Source: Bradyrhizobium manausense
Lineage (GTDB): Bacteria; Pseudomonadota; Alphaproteobacteria; Rhizobiales; Xanthobacteraceae
Assembly: GCF_018131105.1 (NCBI RefSeq)
Contig: NZ_JAFCJI010000007.1
Coordinates: 1 to 64,000, forward strand
Direction: 5' to 3'
DNA length: 64,000 nt
Shown here one piece after another: positions 8,414 through 17,327 of the stretch; within the stretch, counting starts at the first letter, position 1; every line of letters starts with the position of its first letter. Below the pieces are notes generated by a model. It searched no databases and was not told the origin of the DNA. It saw nothing but the letters and a program-made list of their open reading frames with translations. A program made the translations under genes and the position numbers.

Positions 8414-8847
8414 ACCGGGTCAAATCTGGGTTGAAACATTCAATCAAGTCGCCTCTCGTCGAGGCCTGCTATTCAGGCCCGCCGGGCGACACGCCCTTAC
8501 GATATTTACGCTTCCTCAGCCGCCGACCGAGACACGCATCACTGAAATTGCTGCGTCGTCGATAGTGCGAGACAAAAATTCAGGAAAGGCTAACGGCCGG
8601 CCGGATTCGGTAAAATCGAGGCCGAACTGTCCGCGACCGATCCAGGCGCGAGTGCGAGTCGAACGAGCGCCAGCCATCCTTTAATGGATTTTACAATCCT
8701 CACTCAAACGGCATAAAACAGGCATAACTCGGTTTTACGTTCCAGTACTTTTGCGGATTTCTGGCCATGTTCCATGATGATACGGTTCCATCGCGAGCGA
8801 CGGAACCTTGCCAGCCCCGGGTCGAACGGCGCCGCAACACGCCCTTG

Positions 8848-8881
8848 GCCCGCCTCCACCGCACTTTTGCCGGAGGCGGGC
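8848..8881 (+). terminator. Strong hairpin followed by a pyrimidine tract
   Basis: GCCCGCCTCC (8848-8857) pairs perfectly with GGAGGCGGGC (8872-8881) around a 14-base loop; TTCCTTTCT follows. This is the form of an intrinsic terminator in the plus direction, but no plus-strand gene ends nearby. It is the main reason to suspect a small RNA upstream. Confidence 0.5.
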
Positions 8882-8911
8882 TTCCTTTCTATCTCCGTTC
8901 CCGAACTGAAA

Positions 8912-8935
8912 GGGGCCGCTCAAAAGAGCGGCCCC
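8912..8935. terminator. Perfect 10-base stem with AAAA loop
   Basis: GGGGCCGCTC (8912-8921), loop AAAA, GAGCGGCCCC (8926-8935). Plus-strand continuation is TTGCC; on the minus strand TTTCAGTTC follows. It could terminate transcripts from either side, most likely leftward ones, and stands only 30 bases from the hairpin at 8848. Confidence 0.5.
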
Positions 8936-9347
8936 TTGCCGGTCGAAATGATTGTCCGTGATGAAATGCCAGCCCCGGCATCAACACCCTACCGGTATTG
9001 AAGTGCCATGTGGATTCCGTTCTATTACGGTGAATGATACTGCCGTAATTCGTCGGCAGGGTGCGGGCTGTGAACGTGCCGGACGGGGTAGAAATAACGT
9101 CACCTTCGGCTTCACAGCCGCTCCGGAAACGGTTGAGCACTACGCGGGCCATCAACTCTCTTGAGGCCGCGTCCCGTTCGTTGCCGGCTTTGTAGGGAAG
9201 CACTTCCCAAGAAGCCTTGCCGGGCGTAGCGGGTTACAACTTGCAAGCCGCCTCCCTCAAGCGATCACTTTAGGTAAAGGACGGTTCGATCGATGATCCG
9301 AACGTGATCGTATGATACACGTAAGCTTATGCGCTGGCTCGGCCGGG

Positions 9348-9635
9348 CTAGTTTGCACCAGCGATGAGCAACAAATTGTTGATCACGGGGGTGGCGAGGA
9401 ACGCCACTACAAGTGCGACGTTGTAGATGTTCTTGGCGCGCCAAAGAAGAGCTGCGACAACCACTGTGGCTGCGAGTTTAGGTATTAGCCACCATTCGCC
9501 CAGCGACGTTTGACTCCACGCCATTATCGGATTTGCCTCGTGCAACCCGAGCTCCAAAAACCTGTTTGTCGTGGCGAAGTCAGCGCACCCCAATAGCAGG
9601 ACCGAAAGTATTAAGATTAGCTTAATGCGGTTCAT
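9348..9635 (-). CDS. Small polytopic membrane protein (DUF5658-like)
   Basis: 95 residues with three hydrophobic segments: about 5-20, 48-66 and 72-92. The first ends in LGCADFATTNRFLELGLHEANPIM, which fits the DUF5658 pattern of an aspartate followed by a conserved Glu-x-Asn-Pro motif at the membrane border. It shares its length, its segments and phrases such as LGLHE.NP.M, NNL..IAGA with the product of 10020, so the two are paralogues. The function of the family is not known. The gene is divergent from its paralogue across 384 bases. Confidence 0.7.
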   Translation of the reverse strand: MNRIKLILILSVLLLGCADFATTNRFLELGLHEANPIMAWSQTSLGEWWLIPKLAATVVVAALLWRAKNIYNVALVVAFLATPVINNLLLIAGAN

Positions 9636-10019
9636 TTCAGCCTCACTGGCCTACCAATGAACCAAGGTTACTGTGGTTCCCTTAAAAAAAAGTGAGCCTC
9701 TATATCCCAATCGGATTTATCCGAGATTGGGCTGAAAACCTGCGAGCAAAGACCCGCTCGAGGAAAGGCTTTTCGACCGCATCGATCTGACTGAGGCAGG
9801 CTTTATCGCAAGGAACGGCGCGCAGTTGTAAACCACCGGCGCCGACAGCGAGGCCGCCGGAAGAGCAGAAGCTTATCTTCATAGCAGGACGTTTTATGGG
9901 AGCAAATCAAGAGCTGCTACGATCCGCCAGTTGCTGCTGGCCGCCGCCCCGGGCATTATATTCCCGTAAGCCGGCTCTGCCCTCCTAGATTCAAATCACC
10001 GTCCGGAGAAGCTTCTGAG
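9636..10019. other. Intergenic stretch between two paralogous genes
   Basis: 384 bases between divergent paralogues. A short minus-strand frame (9700-9882, 60 residues, MKISFCSSGGLAVGAGG start) looks slightly protein-like but has no ribosome site, so it is not called. An A/T-rich patch with an A run lies at 9680-9700. Confidence 0.45.
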
Positions 10020-10490
10020 ATGCAAGTCTGGATCTATACAGACACGAGCAAGAGCGTTGGTGATCCGCAGCATCTGAGGGTCTTTGCCACGAAGCTGGAC
10101 GCACAAATGTGGTTTCAGAAAAATGCTCTCCAGGGCGTCGCTTTCGCTTATCAAACCACGGTGGCGCCATGCGACAAGCGATCTTCAGCGCCGAAGGTCG
10201 AGGCAAATCTGATCAAGACGCTCCTGGTTCTTTCCGTCTTGCTACTGGGGATCGCCGATCTTTTCACGACAAACGTGATTCTGAATCTCGGCCTTCACGA
10301 ATTAAACCCGTTTATGCACTTTGCTCAAACGTGGCTCGGAGTGTGGTGGCTTGTCCCCAAATTGACCCTGACCTATTTCATGATGTGGCTGCTTTGGCGA
10401 AGCAACAACCCTTACAATATCGCGATCGTCGTGGCGTTTTGCAGTACGCCAGTATGGAACAACCTGGTGATTATCGCGGGTGCGCACTGA
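10020..10490 (+). CDS. Membrane protein with DUF5658-like domain and soluble N-terminal extension
   Basis: 156 residues from an ATG with GGAGAAG upstream. Residues 1-60 are soluble and read like a small cytoplasmic domain (MQVWIYTDTSKSVGDPQH, then VFATKLDAQMWFQKN), similar in style to domains that hold a single ligand or partner. Residues 62-156 are a paralogue of the protein at 9348: three hydrophobic segments, with LGIADLFTTN, LGLHELNPFM and WNNLVIIAGAH in the same order. The extension is absent from the paralogue. Function unknown. Confidence 0.75.
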   Translation: MQVWIYTDTSKSVGDPQHLRVFATKLDAQMWFQKNALQGVAFAYQTTVAPCDKRSSAPKVEANLIKTLLVLSVLLLGIADLFTTNVILNLGLHELNPFMHFAQTWLGVWWLVPKLTLTYFMMWLLWRSNNPYNIAIVVAFCSTPVWNNLVIIAGAH

Positions 10491-10518
10491 GGCTAACGAA
10501 GTCCAGCGCCATCGGCGC

Positions 10519-11319
10519 TCATTCCTCATGTGCTTTCGAGCAATGTTTTTGTCTCGATGCCCATGCGACAAATGGGTAAGCCAGCAGAAGCAGATAGTTT
10601 GAGGGCATTGCATTATCGACGCCAAATGTCTTCGGCCTCTGTCCCTTGGGAAGGTATACAGTTCCAAAGAGAAGATCGTAGAATGAGAACATGCCCGCGA
10701 AATTCTTGTCTCTAGCTTCCAGCTCGGAGCTGTGGTGCCAGTGATGAAATTCGGGCGATACCAGAAGGTATCGTAGCGGGCCATAGTTCAAGTGGACGTT
10801 GGCATGAACGAGATAGGCCTGCCAATAGTAAATGAGGAAGTAAGTCCCAATCGCTTCCGAGGAAAAGCCGAGCACGAACAGCGGAAACACCGAGCCCGCT
10901 TTCATGAATATCACGTCGAGCGGATGCTGATGAACCGCAGCGAGCCAATCCAGCTCTTCGACAGCGTGATGAACGGCATGGATGTGCCACATGGCAGGCA
11001 CGGCATGCAGGATTCGGTGAGTCCAGTAGACTCCGATGTCACCAATCAAAACCACGAGGATGACTTGCACAAAAAAAGGAAGAGCATCGATCGCGTGCTT
11101 CACCGCCGTGGGAAGCACCGACTGATTGACTACAATGGCTACGGCGACGATAACGACCACGCCAGCCAGAACCAGCCACCCGTTGACGAACTGGAAGACC
11201 AGATCGGTTAGCAAACCGCGTCTGAAGATTTTTTGAGACCTCGCAGCAAATAGCCGCTCGACCGGAACGAAGATCAAGAGCGTCAGCAGGAATTTGCTAA
11301 ATCCAAATAGCTCGTCCAT
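10519..11319 (-). CDS. Sterol desaturase / fatty acid hydroxylase superfamily enzyme
   Basis: 266 residues, an integral membrane di-iron oxygenase. The histidine motifs stand in order: HRILH (101-105), HAVHH (114-118) and FHHWHH near residue 193, which together ligate the two iron atoms in this superfamily. Three or more hydrophobic segments surround them (about 8-22, 46-66, 84-98, 148-170). Members hydroxylate or desaturate membrane lipids, carotenoids or sterol-like molecules with oxygen; hopanoid or fatty-acid modification would suit the host, but the substrate cannot be read from the sequence. A second enzyme of the same superfamily (11597) is divergently transcribed 277 bases away. Confidence 0.85.
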   Translation of the reverse strand: MDELFGFSKFLLTLLIFVPVERLFAARSQKIFRRGLLTDLVFQFVNGWLVLAGVVVIVAVAIVVNQSVLPTAVKHAIDALPFFVQVILVVLIGDIGVYWTHRILHAVPAMWHIHAVHHAVEELDWLAAVHQHPLDVIFMKAGSVFPLFVLGFSSEAIGTYFLIYYWQAYLVHANVHLNYGPLRYLLVSPEFHHWHHSSELEARDKNFAGMFSFYDLLFGTVYLPKGQRPKTFGVDNAMPSNYLLLLAYPFVAWASRQKHCSKAHEE

Positions 11320-11596
11320 TCAACTATCGCTTCAAAACAACAAGAGCCTATCGCTAGCTTGATTATTCGCCCATCACCGCGACGCGCTGAGTGACCAGTT
11401 CAACTCGTGCCCGCGATAATCAGGATTAAAATTATTCATTGCGCTGTCTCAGCGCATGGGAGAGTATCAAATTTTGATGATGCAGACGATGAGTTTTTGC
11501 CCGGCTTTTCGTTCGGTTTATCAAAAAGTTAATTTTGGCTGGCATCCTGGAGGCCGCCCTAGCGAGTGAGCACCGCCTTGAATCGACGAGTCGTTA

Positions 11597-12400
11597 GTGA
11601 TGTCGGGTGAGATCGCGCGTACCGCTTTTTACCTGGCCCTGCTTTTGGGAGCCATCTACGGCAGTAGGTGGATTGAAAACCGATGGCCTATCGCGGACGT
11701 TCCCCACTCAGAGTTTCGGGATGACTGGCTTGCGGTCATCGTGAGCGTCGGTTTGTCCAGCCTGCTCGCTCCGCTCGCAGCAATCATTGCAGGTACCATT
11801 GCGCGTTATACCGGGCTTGGCTGGATACACTTACCGACGGAAGGCTATTGGTGGTACGCCTCTCTCGCGTGCGTCGTGCTTGCGCTGGATCTCTACAAAT
11901 ACACATTCCATCGTCTCCAACACGCCATCCCGTTCCTTTGGTCGATGCATTCGTTCCATCACAGCGCGAACGCGGTCACGTTCATCACCGGCGCCCGGCA
12001 TTATTGGCTTGAGAGAGTGCTGGCTGACGCATTTCTTCCAATTCTGGCGATCTTGTTTCGGATCCCGCCGGATATGGCCATCGCCACGGGCTTTATCTTC
12101 TTCATTCCCGACGCCTGTGCGCATCTGAACGTGCGCATTCCGCTCGGTCGATTTGTGACATGGATCAACAACCCGCAATGGCATCGCATCCATCACTCGG
12201 TTCTCATGGAGCATCGGGACAAGAATTTTGCCGCCTTCTTTCCCTTCTGGGACTTTCTGTTCGGCACGGCGTGCGTTCCAAAACCGGACGAGTATCCGGC
12301 AACGGGCCTTGTGCCCGCCGAACGCGTGGACATCATCAACAGCGTGATCTGGCCACTTCGACACCTGCGGCATCGAGAGGCCAGGACCGAAATTGAATAG
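11597..12400 (+). CDS. Sterol desaturase / fatty acid hydroxylase superfamily enzyme
   Basis: 267 residues from a GTG at 11597, or 266 from the ATG next to it. The di-iron histidine motifs are HRLQH (105-109), HSFHH (118-122) and HRIHH near residue 195, with LHEHRDKNFA-like spacing after them (VLMEHRDKNFAAFFPFWDFLFG). It resembles the neighbour at 10519 in the block RDKNFA.FF.F.D.LFGT but is otherwise divergent, so they are distant relatives rather than a recent duplication. The enzyme is likely in the inner membrane and acts on a lipid. The ribosome site is weak. Confidence 0.85.
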   Translation: MMSGEIARTAFYLALLLGAIYGSRWIENRWPIADVPHSEFRDDWLAVIVSVGLSSLLAPLAAIIAGTIARYTGLGWIHLPTEGYWWYASLACVVLALDLYKYTFHRLQHAIPFLWSMHSFHHSANAVTFITGARHYWLERVLADAFLPILAILFRIPPDMAIATGFIFFIPDACAHLNVRIPLGRFVTWINNPQWHRIHHSVLMEHRDKNFAAFFPFWDFLFGTACVPKPDEYPATGLVPAERVDIINSVIWPLRHLRHREARTEIE

Positions 12401-12425
12401 CGACTTCGCTTGATAGCCAATCGGC

Positions 12426-12962
12426 CTACGGCTGATTGTTCGGAGGCCGCTCGATGAATCTCCGGCTGCCGTTGAGGAGCTCGAGATTGTTGGCGATGAC
12501 CGGATTGCCCGGGTCGAGTGAATAGGCCTTCTCGAACTTACGCCGTGCCGCGCTCAGATTGCCGCGCAGCATGTAGGAGTAGCCCTGATCGTTCAGGATC
12601 TGCACGCTCTCGCCGCCGAGACGGATCGCCTGGGCATAGGCCTGGTCGGCCAGATCGAAGCGGCGCAAACGGTCATAGCTTGCCGCCAAGCCGGTCCACG
12701 CGGTCAGGTCCTTCGGCGACTTCTCGACGGCGTCCTTGAAGTAGCGCTGCGAGAGTCCGTAATTGCCGCGATTGTATTGTTCGAGTCCCATCCGCACCGG
12801 CTCGTCGGAGGGATAGTATTTGACGTCGGTCGGCTCCTGAACGGGGTCCGGACCGCCGGCGTCCACGGGCGCAACGATCGCGGCCTCGCGAACCGTGGCA
12901 TCGCAGCCGGCGAGGACTGCTCCCATCAGGCAACAGCTCAGCGTCAGGATGAGACGACGCAT
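12426..12962 (-). CDS. tadD: TadD, TPR lipoprotein of the Tad pilus
   Basis: 178 residues from the ATG at 12962, the start that yields a lipoprotein signal with the lipobox LAGC near residue 20; the frame is open further upstream but without a leader. The rest is helical with at least two tetratricopeptide repeats (for example KSPKDLTAWTGLAASYDRLR and NPVIANNLELLN). TadD is known as an outer-membrane lipoprotein that helps assemble or pilot the Tad secretin. It is the last gene of the unit rcpA - lipoprotein - tadD. Confidence 0.85.
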   Translation of the reverse strand: MRRLILTLSCCLMGAVLAGCDATVREAAIVAPVDAGGPDPVQEPTDVKYYPSDEPVRMGLEQYNRGNYGLSQRYFKDAVEKSPKDLTAWTGLAASYDRLRRFDLADQAYAQAIRLGGESVQILNDQGYSYMLRGNLSAARRKFEKAYSLDPGNPVIANNLELLNGSRRFIERPPNNQP

Positions 12963-13070
12963 CGGTCCCCGCCCCCCGCCGGCTCGCAGCGGCCTTTGCC
13001 AGCCCCCAACAAAATTCTGCAAAACAACCCCATGCACAGTAGCCAAACCATTCAAATAACTCGAACTTTT

Positions 13071-13469
13071 CTACTTGCTTGCCGCTCCGCCAACCGGTAT
13101 CGAGACACCGGCCGACGCGCCCGCTCCCAATCCTTGGACGTCGATCGTCTGGGTCGGCGTGGGCCGTACCCCCATTTGCGTCGTCGGATCGCTGATGTCA
13201 GGAAGCTGATCCACCGGCTGCTTGGTGTTGCCATAGCGGGTGACGGCAGCGCCGACGCGACGCGCGTCGGTCGCGATCCTGGTGTCGCCGACATAGCGCG
13301 GCCAGGGATTGATCGTGTGCGTGACGGCGTTGACCTGCTTGGCATCGCCGGCGCTCATCGTGATGGTGTCGGAGCGCTGAAAGTAGCGATCCACCTCGTC
13401 ATGCCCGGCGAGCCCATAACAGCCCCCGAGCAGGAAGGGCGCGCACAGAGCCAGATACCTGATGGTCAT
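13071..13469 (-). CDS. Small lipoprotein of the Tad locus, CpaD-like position
   Basis: 132 residues with a clear lipoprotein signal (CAPFLLGGC, lipobox LGGC, cysteine near residue 17). The mature part holds RSDTITMSAGDAKQVNAVTH followed by NPWPRY, a phrase typical of small lipoproteins encoded next to the secretin in rhizobial tad loci. The position, directly after rcpA/cpaC (12-base gap) and before tadD, is where cpaD stands in other Tad systems, but the protein is about half the usual CpaD length. It may be a reduced or separate outer-membrane helper. The C-terminus is Gly/Ala-rich. Confidence 0.65.
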   Translation of the reverse strand: MTIRYLALCAPFLLGGCYGLAGHDEVDRYFQRSDTITMSAGDAKQVNAVTHTINPWPRYVGDTRIATDARRVGAAVTRYGNTKQPVDQLPDISDPTTQMGVRPTPTQTIDVQGLGAGASAGVSIPVGGAASK

Positions 13470-13481
13470 CTCTCGCGTCCT

Positions 13482-15143
13482 TCAGTTGAGGGTTTTCACG
13501 ACCGGCTGGTCGACGACTGCGGCCGGAGGCGGAACGGGCGTCCTGATCTCGGGCGCGATGATGTGGCCGTAAGGTCCCTTCACCTCGCCGCCGGAATTGA
13601 CGTAGTCGTCGTAACGCTTGCGGACTTCCATCTGGCCGTTGAGGAAGAAATCGACGTCGTTGGCCGGCAGCCGCGAATCCAGCGGCGAGGCCAGTTGCTG
13701 TCCCGGCGCAGCCGGCGCCACCAGGTGCGGCGTCACGATGATGACGAGATCGGTTTCCTGCTGCTGGTAGGACTTGCTGCTGAACAGAGTTCCAATCACC
13801 GGTACCGAGCCGATCCAGGGCAATTGCGAGACGTCCTGGCGGTTGCGAGTCTGGAGCAGGCCGGCGATGGCGAAGCTCTGACCATCGCGCAACTCGACCG
13901 TGGTGCGCGCGTCGCGCCGCGAAAGAGCGGGAATCGTCGTCCCCGCGATCGTGACCGCGTTCGAGAAATCGAGCTCGCTGACGGACGGTTCGACCCGAAG
14001 GTTGATCGTGCCACGCGAAAGAACGGTGGGAACGAAGGCCAGTTCGACACCGAACTTCTTGAATTCGATCGTCACGGTCGGCACCAGCCCGGCAGTGCCC
14101 GCTGTGGAGGCTACCGGAACCGGAAATTCACCGCCGGCAAGAAAGCGCGCAGAGTCGCCGGAAAGCGTGGTCAAGTTCGGCTCCGCCAGCCGGCGTGCCA
14201 ATCCCTTGGTTTCCAACGCAGAGATCAGCAGGTCGACCGAGCCGCCGTTGCTGGTCCTGATGATACTGGTGAGCAAGCTTCCGAACGGAGCCGGAGCGAC
14301 TCCGCCTGCGGTGCCGACAAGCGTCCCGATCGTTCCAAGGATAGGGAGGCTTCCCGTGGGCGCCTGACCAACCGGGCCGCCTCCAGTGCCGAGAGCACCG
14401 TTGGCGGTATTGATGCCGCCAATAGGTGCACGACCCACAGCCGTAACCGCACCACGCCCAGTGTTTCCGACGTTAGTGCCATTGGCATTAGCCGCATAGA
14501 GGTTGACGCCCAGGTCGCGGCCAGCGTCCCGGTTTACCTCGAGAAAGCGCACCTCCAGCATCACCTGCTGCGGCGCTGCCACGCTCATCGCATTGACGAC
14601 GGTGCCCCCCTTGGCGACCGTGCCTGTCGCAATCGCCATCGCCCGCTCGGCCGCGACGGCATCGGGGACCGTTCCGCTCAGCACCACCTGCCCCTCGGAC
14701 GAGGAAACGCGAACGCTGGCGGAGCCGGTGCTGGCGCGGATGTTCTGCTGCAGGCTGTTGGTATCGATGGCGACCTCGACATCGAGGATGCCGATCTGCT
14801 TCATCGCGGCGTCGAACAGGATGACGTTGGTGGTGCCGGTTTGCTTGCCCTGGATGTAGATCAGGTGGTCGCTCAGCGACTTGACGTCGGCAATGTCGGA
14901 CGAGCCCGCCACGATGGTCGCAAAAGCCTGCTCGACCCGGAAGGTCCTGGACTTGTTGACGATGACCTTGATGCGCTGGACGTCGTTCATCTCGCTGACG
15001 AACACGCCACCGCCGGACACCCGGCGGTCGGCAGCGCCCGCGCGGTCCGCGGAGCCCGCAAACGCAAGTCCGGTGCTCAGAGCCAAAACGCTCAGGGCGA
15101 AACGCCTGCTTCCGGCCCCCATGAAAACGCGACCGCCACCCAT
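13482..15143 (-). CDS. cpaC: RcpA/CpaC, outer-membrane secretin of the Tad pilus
   Basis: 553 residues from the ATG at 15143, which has AAGGGG upstream; the frame is open 63 bases further. Order of parts: signal peptide (about 15-40); the secretin N-domain typical of pilus systems (about 50-115, with NKSRTFRVEQ and LIYIQGKQTGTTNV); a BON-like domain (about 120-185); a Gly/Asn-rich insert; and the secretin core in the C-terminal half (with SGDSARFLAGGEFPVPV, RVEPSVSELD and LPWIGSVPVIGTLFSS, the well-known secretin signature). It forms the outer-membrane ring through which the pilus passes. It starts a three-gene unit separate from the main pilus operon. Confidence 0.92.
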   Translation of the reverse strand: MGGGRVFMGAGSRRFALSVLALSTGLAFAGSADRAGAADRRVSGGGVFVSEMNDVQRIKVIVNKSRTFRVEQAFATIVAGSSDIADVKSLSDHLIYIQGKQTGTTNVILFDAAMKQIGILDVEVAIDTNSLQQNIRASTGSASVRVSSSEGQVVLSGTVPDAVAAERAMAIATGTVAKGGTVVNAMSVAAPQQVMLEVRFLEVNRDAGRDLGVNLYAANANGTNVGNTGRGAVTAVGRAPIGGINTANGALGTGGGPVGQAPTGSLPILGTIGTLVGTAGGVAPAPFGSLLTSIIRTSNGGSVDLLISALETKGLARRLAEPNLTTLSGDSARFLAGGEFPVPVASTAGTAGLVPTVTIEFKKFGVELAFVPTVLSRGTINLRVEPSVSELDFSNAVTIAGTTIPALSRRDARTTVELRDGQSFAIAGLLQTRNRQDVSQLPWIGSVPVIGTLFSSKSYQQQETDLVIIVTPHLVAPAAPGQQLASPLDSRLPANDVDFFLNGQMEVRKRYDDYVNSGGEVKGPYGHIIAPEIRTPVPPPAAVVDQPVVKTLN

Positions 15144-15575
15144 TTCGAAACCCCTTGCCGCATTCTGCGGCTGTCCCCCAACAATGTATTCCGGGCGCCT
15201 TAGCAACTCTCCTTCGCACGCAACGCCACAGAGCTTACAATTCGTTCCACTACAAACCGTTACCGGTTTTTATGGCAGCTGCACCGGACATTAAATGTTC
15301 CCTTGCATCCGCCCGGGATTAAAGCCGCCGGCCGCGTACCACGCCACAGAGGATCATCGTCAATCACACACTGAATTGGCAAGGCGGGACCTCTCGTGCA
15401 GTGCGTAAGCACCGCAAAAAACTGTTAAATGTGGCCCCTGAGCACCACTTCTCGTTGCTGGGTCGAATCCGCCCGGTCTGTGGCCGTCCACAAACCAATA
15501 GGTGGAATGGCACCACCGAGCCCCGATGAATTATCACGGCTGCTACCGGCCGAAGCGCCGCCCCTCAGGTCCCGC
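15144..15575. other. Gap between the two Tad units, promoter region of rcpA
   Basis: 432 bases with no supported gene, between the end of the pilus operon (15576) and the secretin start (15143). It should carry the terminator of the former and the promoter of the latter. A small stem (AAACCG, loop TTAC, CGGTTT, about 15254-15269) is visible, followed by TT on the plus strand. No promoter motif was identified with confidence. Confidence 0.5.
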
Positions 15576-15986
15576 CTAAAACGGGATCTTGGTCGATGCG
15601 CTCGGCGCATTGAAGGATGAGCCCCAGCCCGTGAAAAGCATGGTGAAGCCCGACTGTGATGCCGTCACAGTCAGCGCGGACGCAGACGCGGCAGTGCTCA
15701 CCGTGGGCGCAAGTCCGCCACTATACAGGAAGGGAACGATGGCCTGCTTGTCCGCGTCCGACAGATAGTCAGCAGTACAAGCGGATGGGGATGTGCCCGC
15801 TATGACAGCGGGCGTGTAGCAATTGACGATGTTCGCCCGCGCGCTGGCACTGGCAAGCATGCGCAACGATTGCATCGTGATCGCATATCGTCCGAAATCG
15901 AAGATGGTGAACATCAGAACGAACAGGGATCCGCCGACGAGGCAAAACTCGAAAGCGGCAACCCCGCGCTGATCGAGCTTTTTCAT
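15576..15986 (-). CDS. tadE: TadE-family pseudopilin
   Basis: 136 residues from the ATG at 15986, which overlaps the stop of tadG by one base (TGATG). The N-terminus MKKLDQRGVAAFEF shows the prepilin-type site: cleavage after Gly of QRG, with Glu at position +5 of the mature protein, then a hydrophobic helix (CLVGGSLFVLMFTIFDFG). TadE-like pseudopilins are processed by CpaA and help pilus assembly. This is the last gene of the main Tad operon and the second TadE-like one in it (the other is at 17328). Confidence 0.85.
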   Translation of the reverse strand: MKKLDQRGVAAFEFCLVGGSLFVLMFTIFDFGRYAITMQSLRMLASASARANIVNCYTPAVIAGTSPSACTADYLSDADKQAIVPFLYSGGLAPTVSTAASASALTVTASQSGFTMLFTGWGSSFNAPSASTKIPF

Positions 15987-17320
15987 CACTGCACCAGACG
16001 CACGGTTTGGATATTCGGCTCTGCAGCCGACCCGCTACCCGCAGAGCCAATACATCCAGAGTTGTCCAGCGTCGTGCTGCCGGTGAATGACACGGCGTAG
16101 GCTATGACCTGGTAACAACCCGAACTGGGGGCACCCGACGAATTGCCTCCATAGGTGACGGGCGTATTAGGCACATAGACCGTGCCGTTGAAATAGCTCG
16201 TGGAGGTGCCACTGATGTTGACGCCTTGCTTCGTATAGGCCTCGTCATCATAGATGAGAAGCTTGGTCATCAGAGCCTTCACAGTTGAGGACAGTGTCGA
16301 TGGCCCGGTGGGCGACGTCATCGCCGTCAGTTGAATGGTCGGGGTTCCGGTAACGGTGAAAGTTGCCCCTCCGAAAAAAATCAGGGTCGCCGTCCCTTTT
16401 ATGGTTGGGCTGCCATTCAGCTTGACGTTTCCCGTAAAATAGTACGTGCCGCTCATCGTAGACGGGAACGTCGGATTGCCGGAGTTGTAACAGGCACCAG
16501 CTTCATACGAGACGGCCGTGGAGCCGCTGCAGGCTTTGTTCGGGAAATCCTTTGTACTTAGCGCAGCCATCGCCGCGGCCACCGCGCTGAGCGGATCCGG
16601 AATCGGTTGCTGATACGTTTTTACGCCCGTGCACTGGCTCCCGCCGGTCTGAGAACAGCTACCGACCGTGTAGCTTGGCGCATTTACCGAGATGCCCGAA
16701 TTGCCGATGAAGCCGATCCCGTTTGCCGCAGCACTGTTCGACGAAATGCCGCACGTTGGTGACGATACGTTAGCGCTGCCCTGAAACGTAACAGGGTCTT
16801 TCAGGGCCAGCACACATGGGGGCTTCGCCAAACTGTCAACGCCGGCAACCGCGCTCGCAACCACATTGATCGTCGATAGACCCAGCAACTGAGCGAGGTA
16901 TGCCGGCTGCTGCTGACTGATGGTGGCCTGGACGTAGCTTCCTGCAGTTCCGTTCCACGACCCCAGCGTGGCGATCTGCACCGACTTCGACACGCCTGCT
17001 GGAAGGCTGGTAGCACACGTGGCGCCGGGATAGGATGTGTCGCCTGAATTGCAGAACGAGTTCTGCGCTGCAACCTGCTTGCCGCGATAATCGACTGACT
17101 GCGTATTGCTGCAGGTTACGCCAGGCTGTGGAGCCTTGTCGCACGCCAACCGCAGGGCGCCCGAATAGGCGGCCGCATCGGCCGCGCCCTGAGCGCGTTG
17201 CTTGGTCACGTACCAGGATGCAGCCTCGCCTCCCAATGCCATAGCCCCGATCAAGGGCACTAACGCGACCACCGTTGCAAACGCGGCGGACCCTCGACGG
17301 CAGCGAAGCATGTCACGCAT
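15986..17320 (-). CDS. tadG: TadG-family pilus assembly protein
   Basis: 444 residues. The N-terminus is basic and followed by a single hydrophobic segment (about 12-30, ATVVALVPLIGAMALGGEA) and the phrase SWYVTKQRAQGAADAAAYSGAL, the marker of the TadG/Flp-assembly N-terminal domain. The remaining ~390 residues are Ser/Thr/Gly-rich with several cysteines and look like an extracellular beta-rich domain; no von Willebrand domain with a clear metal site was recognised. TadG is thought to anchor the pilus in the inner membrane. It starts eight bases after the stop of the upstream TadE-like gene. Confidence 0.85.
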   Translation of the reverse strand: MRDMLRCRRGSAAFATVVALVPLIGAMALGGEAASWYVTKQRAQGAADAAAYSGALRLACDKAPQPGVTCSNTQSVDYRGKQVAAQNSFCNSGDTSYPGATCATSLPAGVSKSVQIATLGSWNGTAGSYVQATISQQQPAYLAQLLGLSTINVVASAVAGVDSLAKPPCVLALKDPVTFQGSANVSSPTCGISSNSAAANGIGFIGNSGISVNAPSYTVGSCSQTGGSQCTGVKTYQQPIPDPLSAVAAAMAALSTKDFPNKACSGSTAVSYEAGACYNSGNPTFPSTMSGTYYFTGNVKLNGSPTIKGTATLIFFGGATFTVTGTPTIQLTAMTSPTGPSTLSSTVKALMTKLLIYDDEAYTKQGVNISGTSTSYFNGTVYVPNTPVTYGGNSSGAPSSGCYQVIAYAVSFTGSTTLDNSGCIGSAGSGSAAEPNIQTVRLVQ

Positions 17321-17327
17321 GGGACAC

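Larger units (their letters stand above)
8414..9347. other. Long non-coding stretch with strong hairpins
   Basis: About 930 bases without a convincing gene. The only frame with some protein character is on the minus strand (8889-9203, GTG start, about 70% G/C in third positions over its first 53 codons), but its 3' end runs through a perfect terminator-like hairpin and its composition decays there, so it is not called. From about 8690 the sequence turns A/T-rich and then holds, in the plus direction, a GGTTCC...GGAACC stem (about 8784-8807) and the two hairpins listed separately. This pattern would suit a small RNA of about 100-150 bases transcribed rightward. Confidence 0.4.

Noticed and set aside
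8889..9203. Minus-strand open frame of 104 codons
   Set aside because: Some protein character in its first half, but its end runs through a perfect terminator-like hairpin and the ribosome site is poor. It remains a possibility only.
9700..9882. Minus-strand open frame of 60 codons
   Set aside because: No ribosome site and no recognisable features beyond a Gly-rich start.
12777..15203. Plus-strand open frame of 808 codons opposite tadD, the small lipoprotein and rcpA
   Set aside because: Antisense shadow of three well-supported genes; composition dominated by Arg, Asp and His.
15254..15269. Small stem AAACCG/CGGTTT as a terminator
   Set aside because: Only six base pairs, and its T tract follows on the strand opposite to the genes; no gene ends there in that direction.
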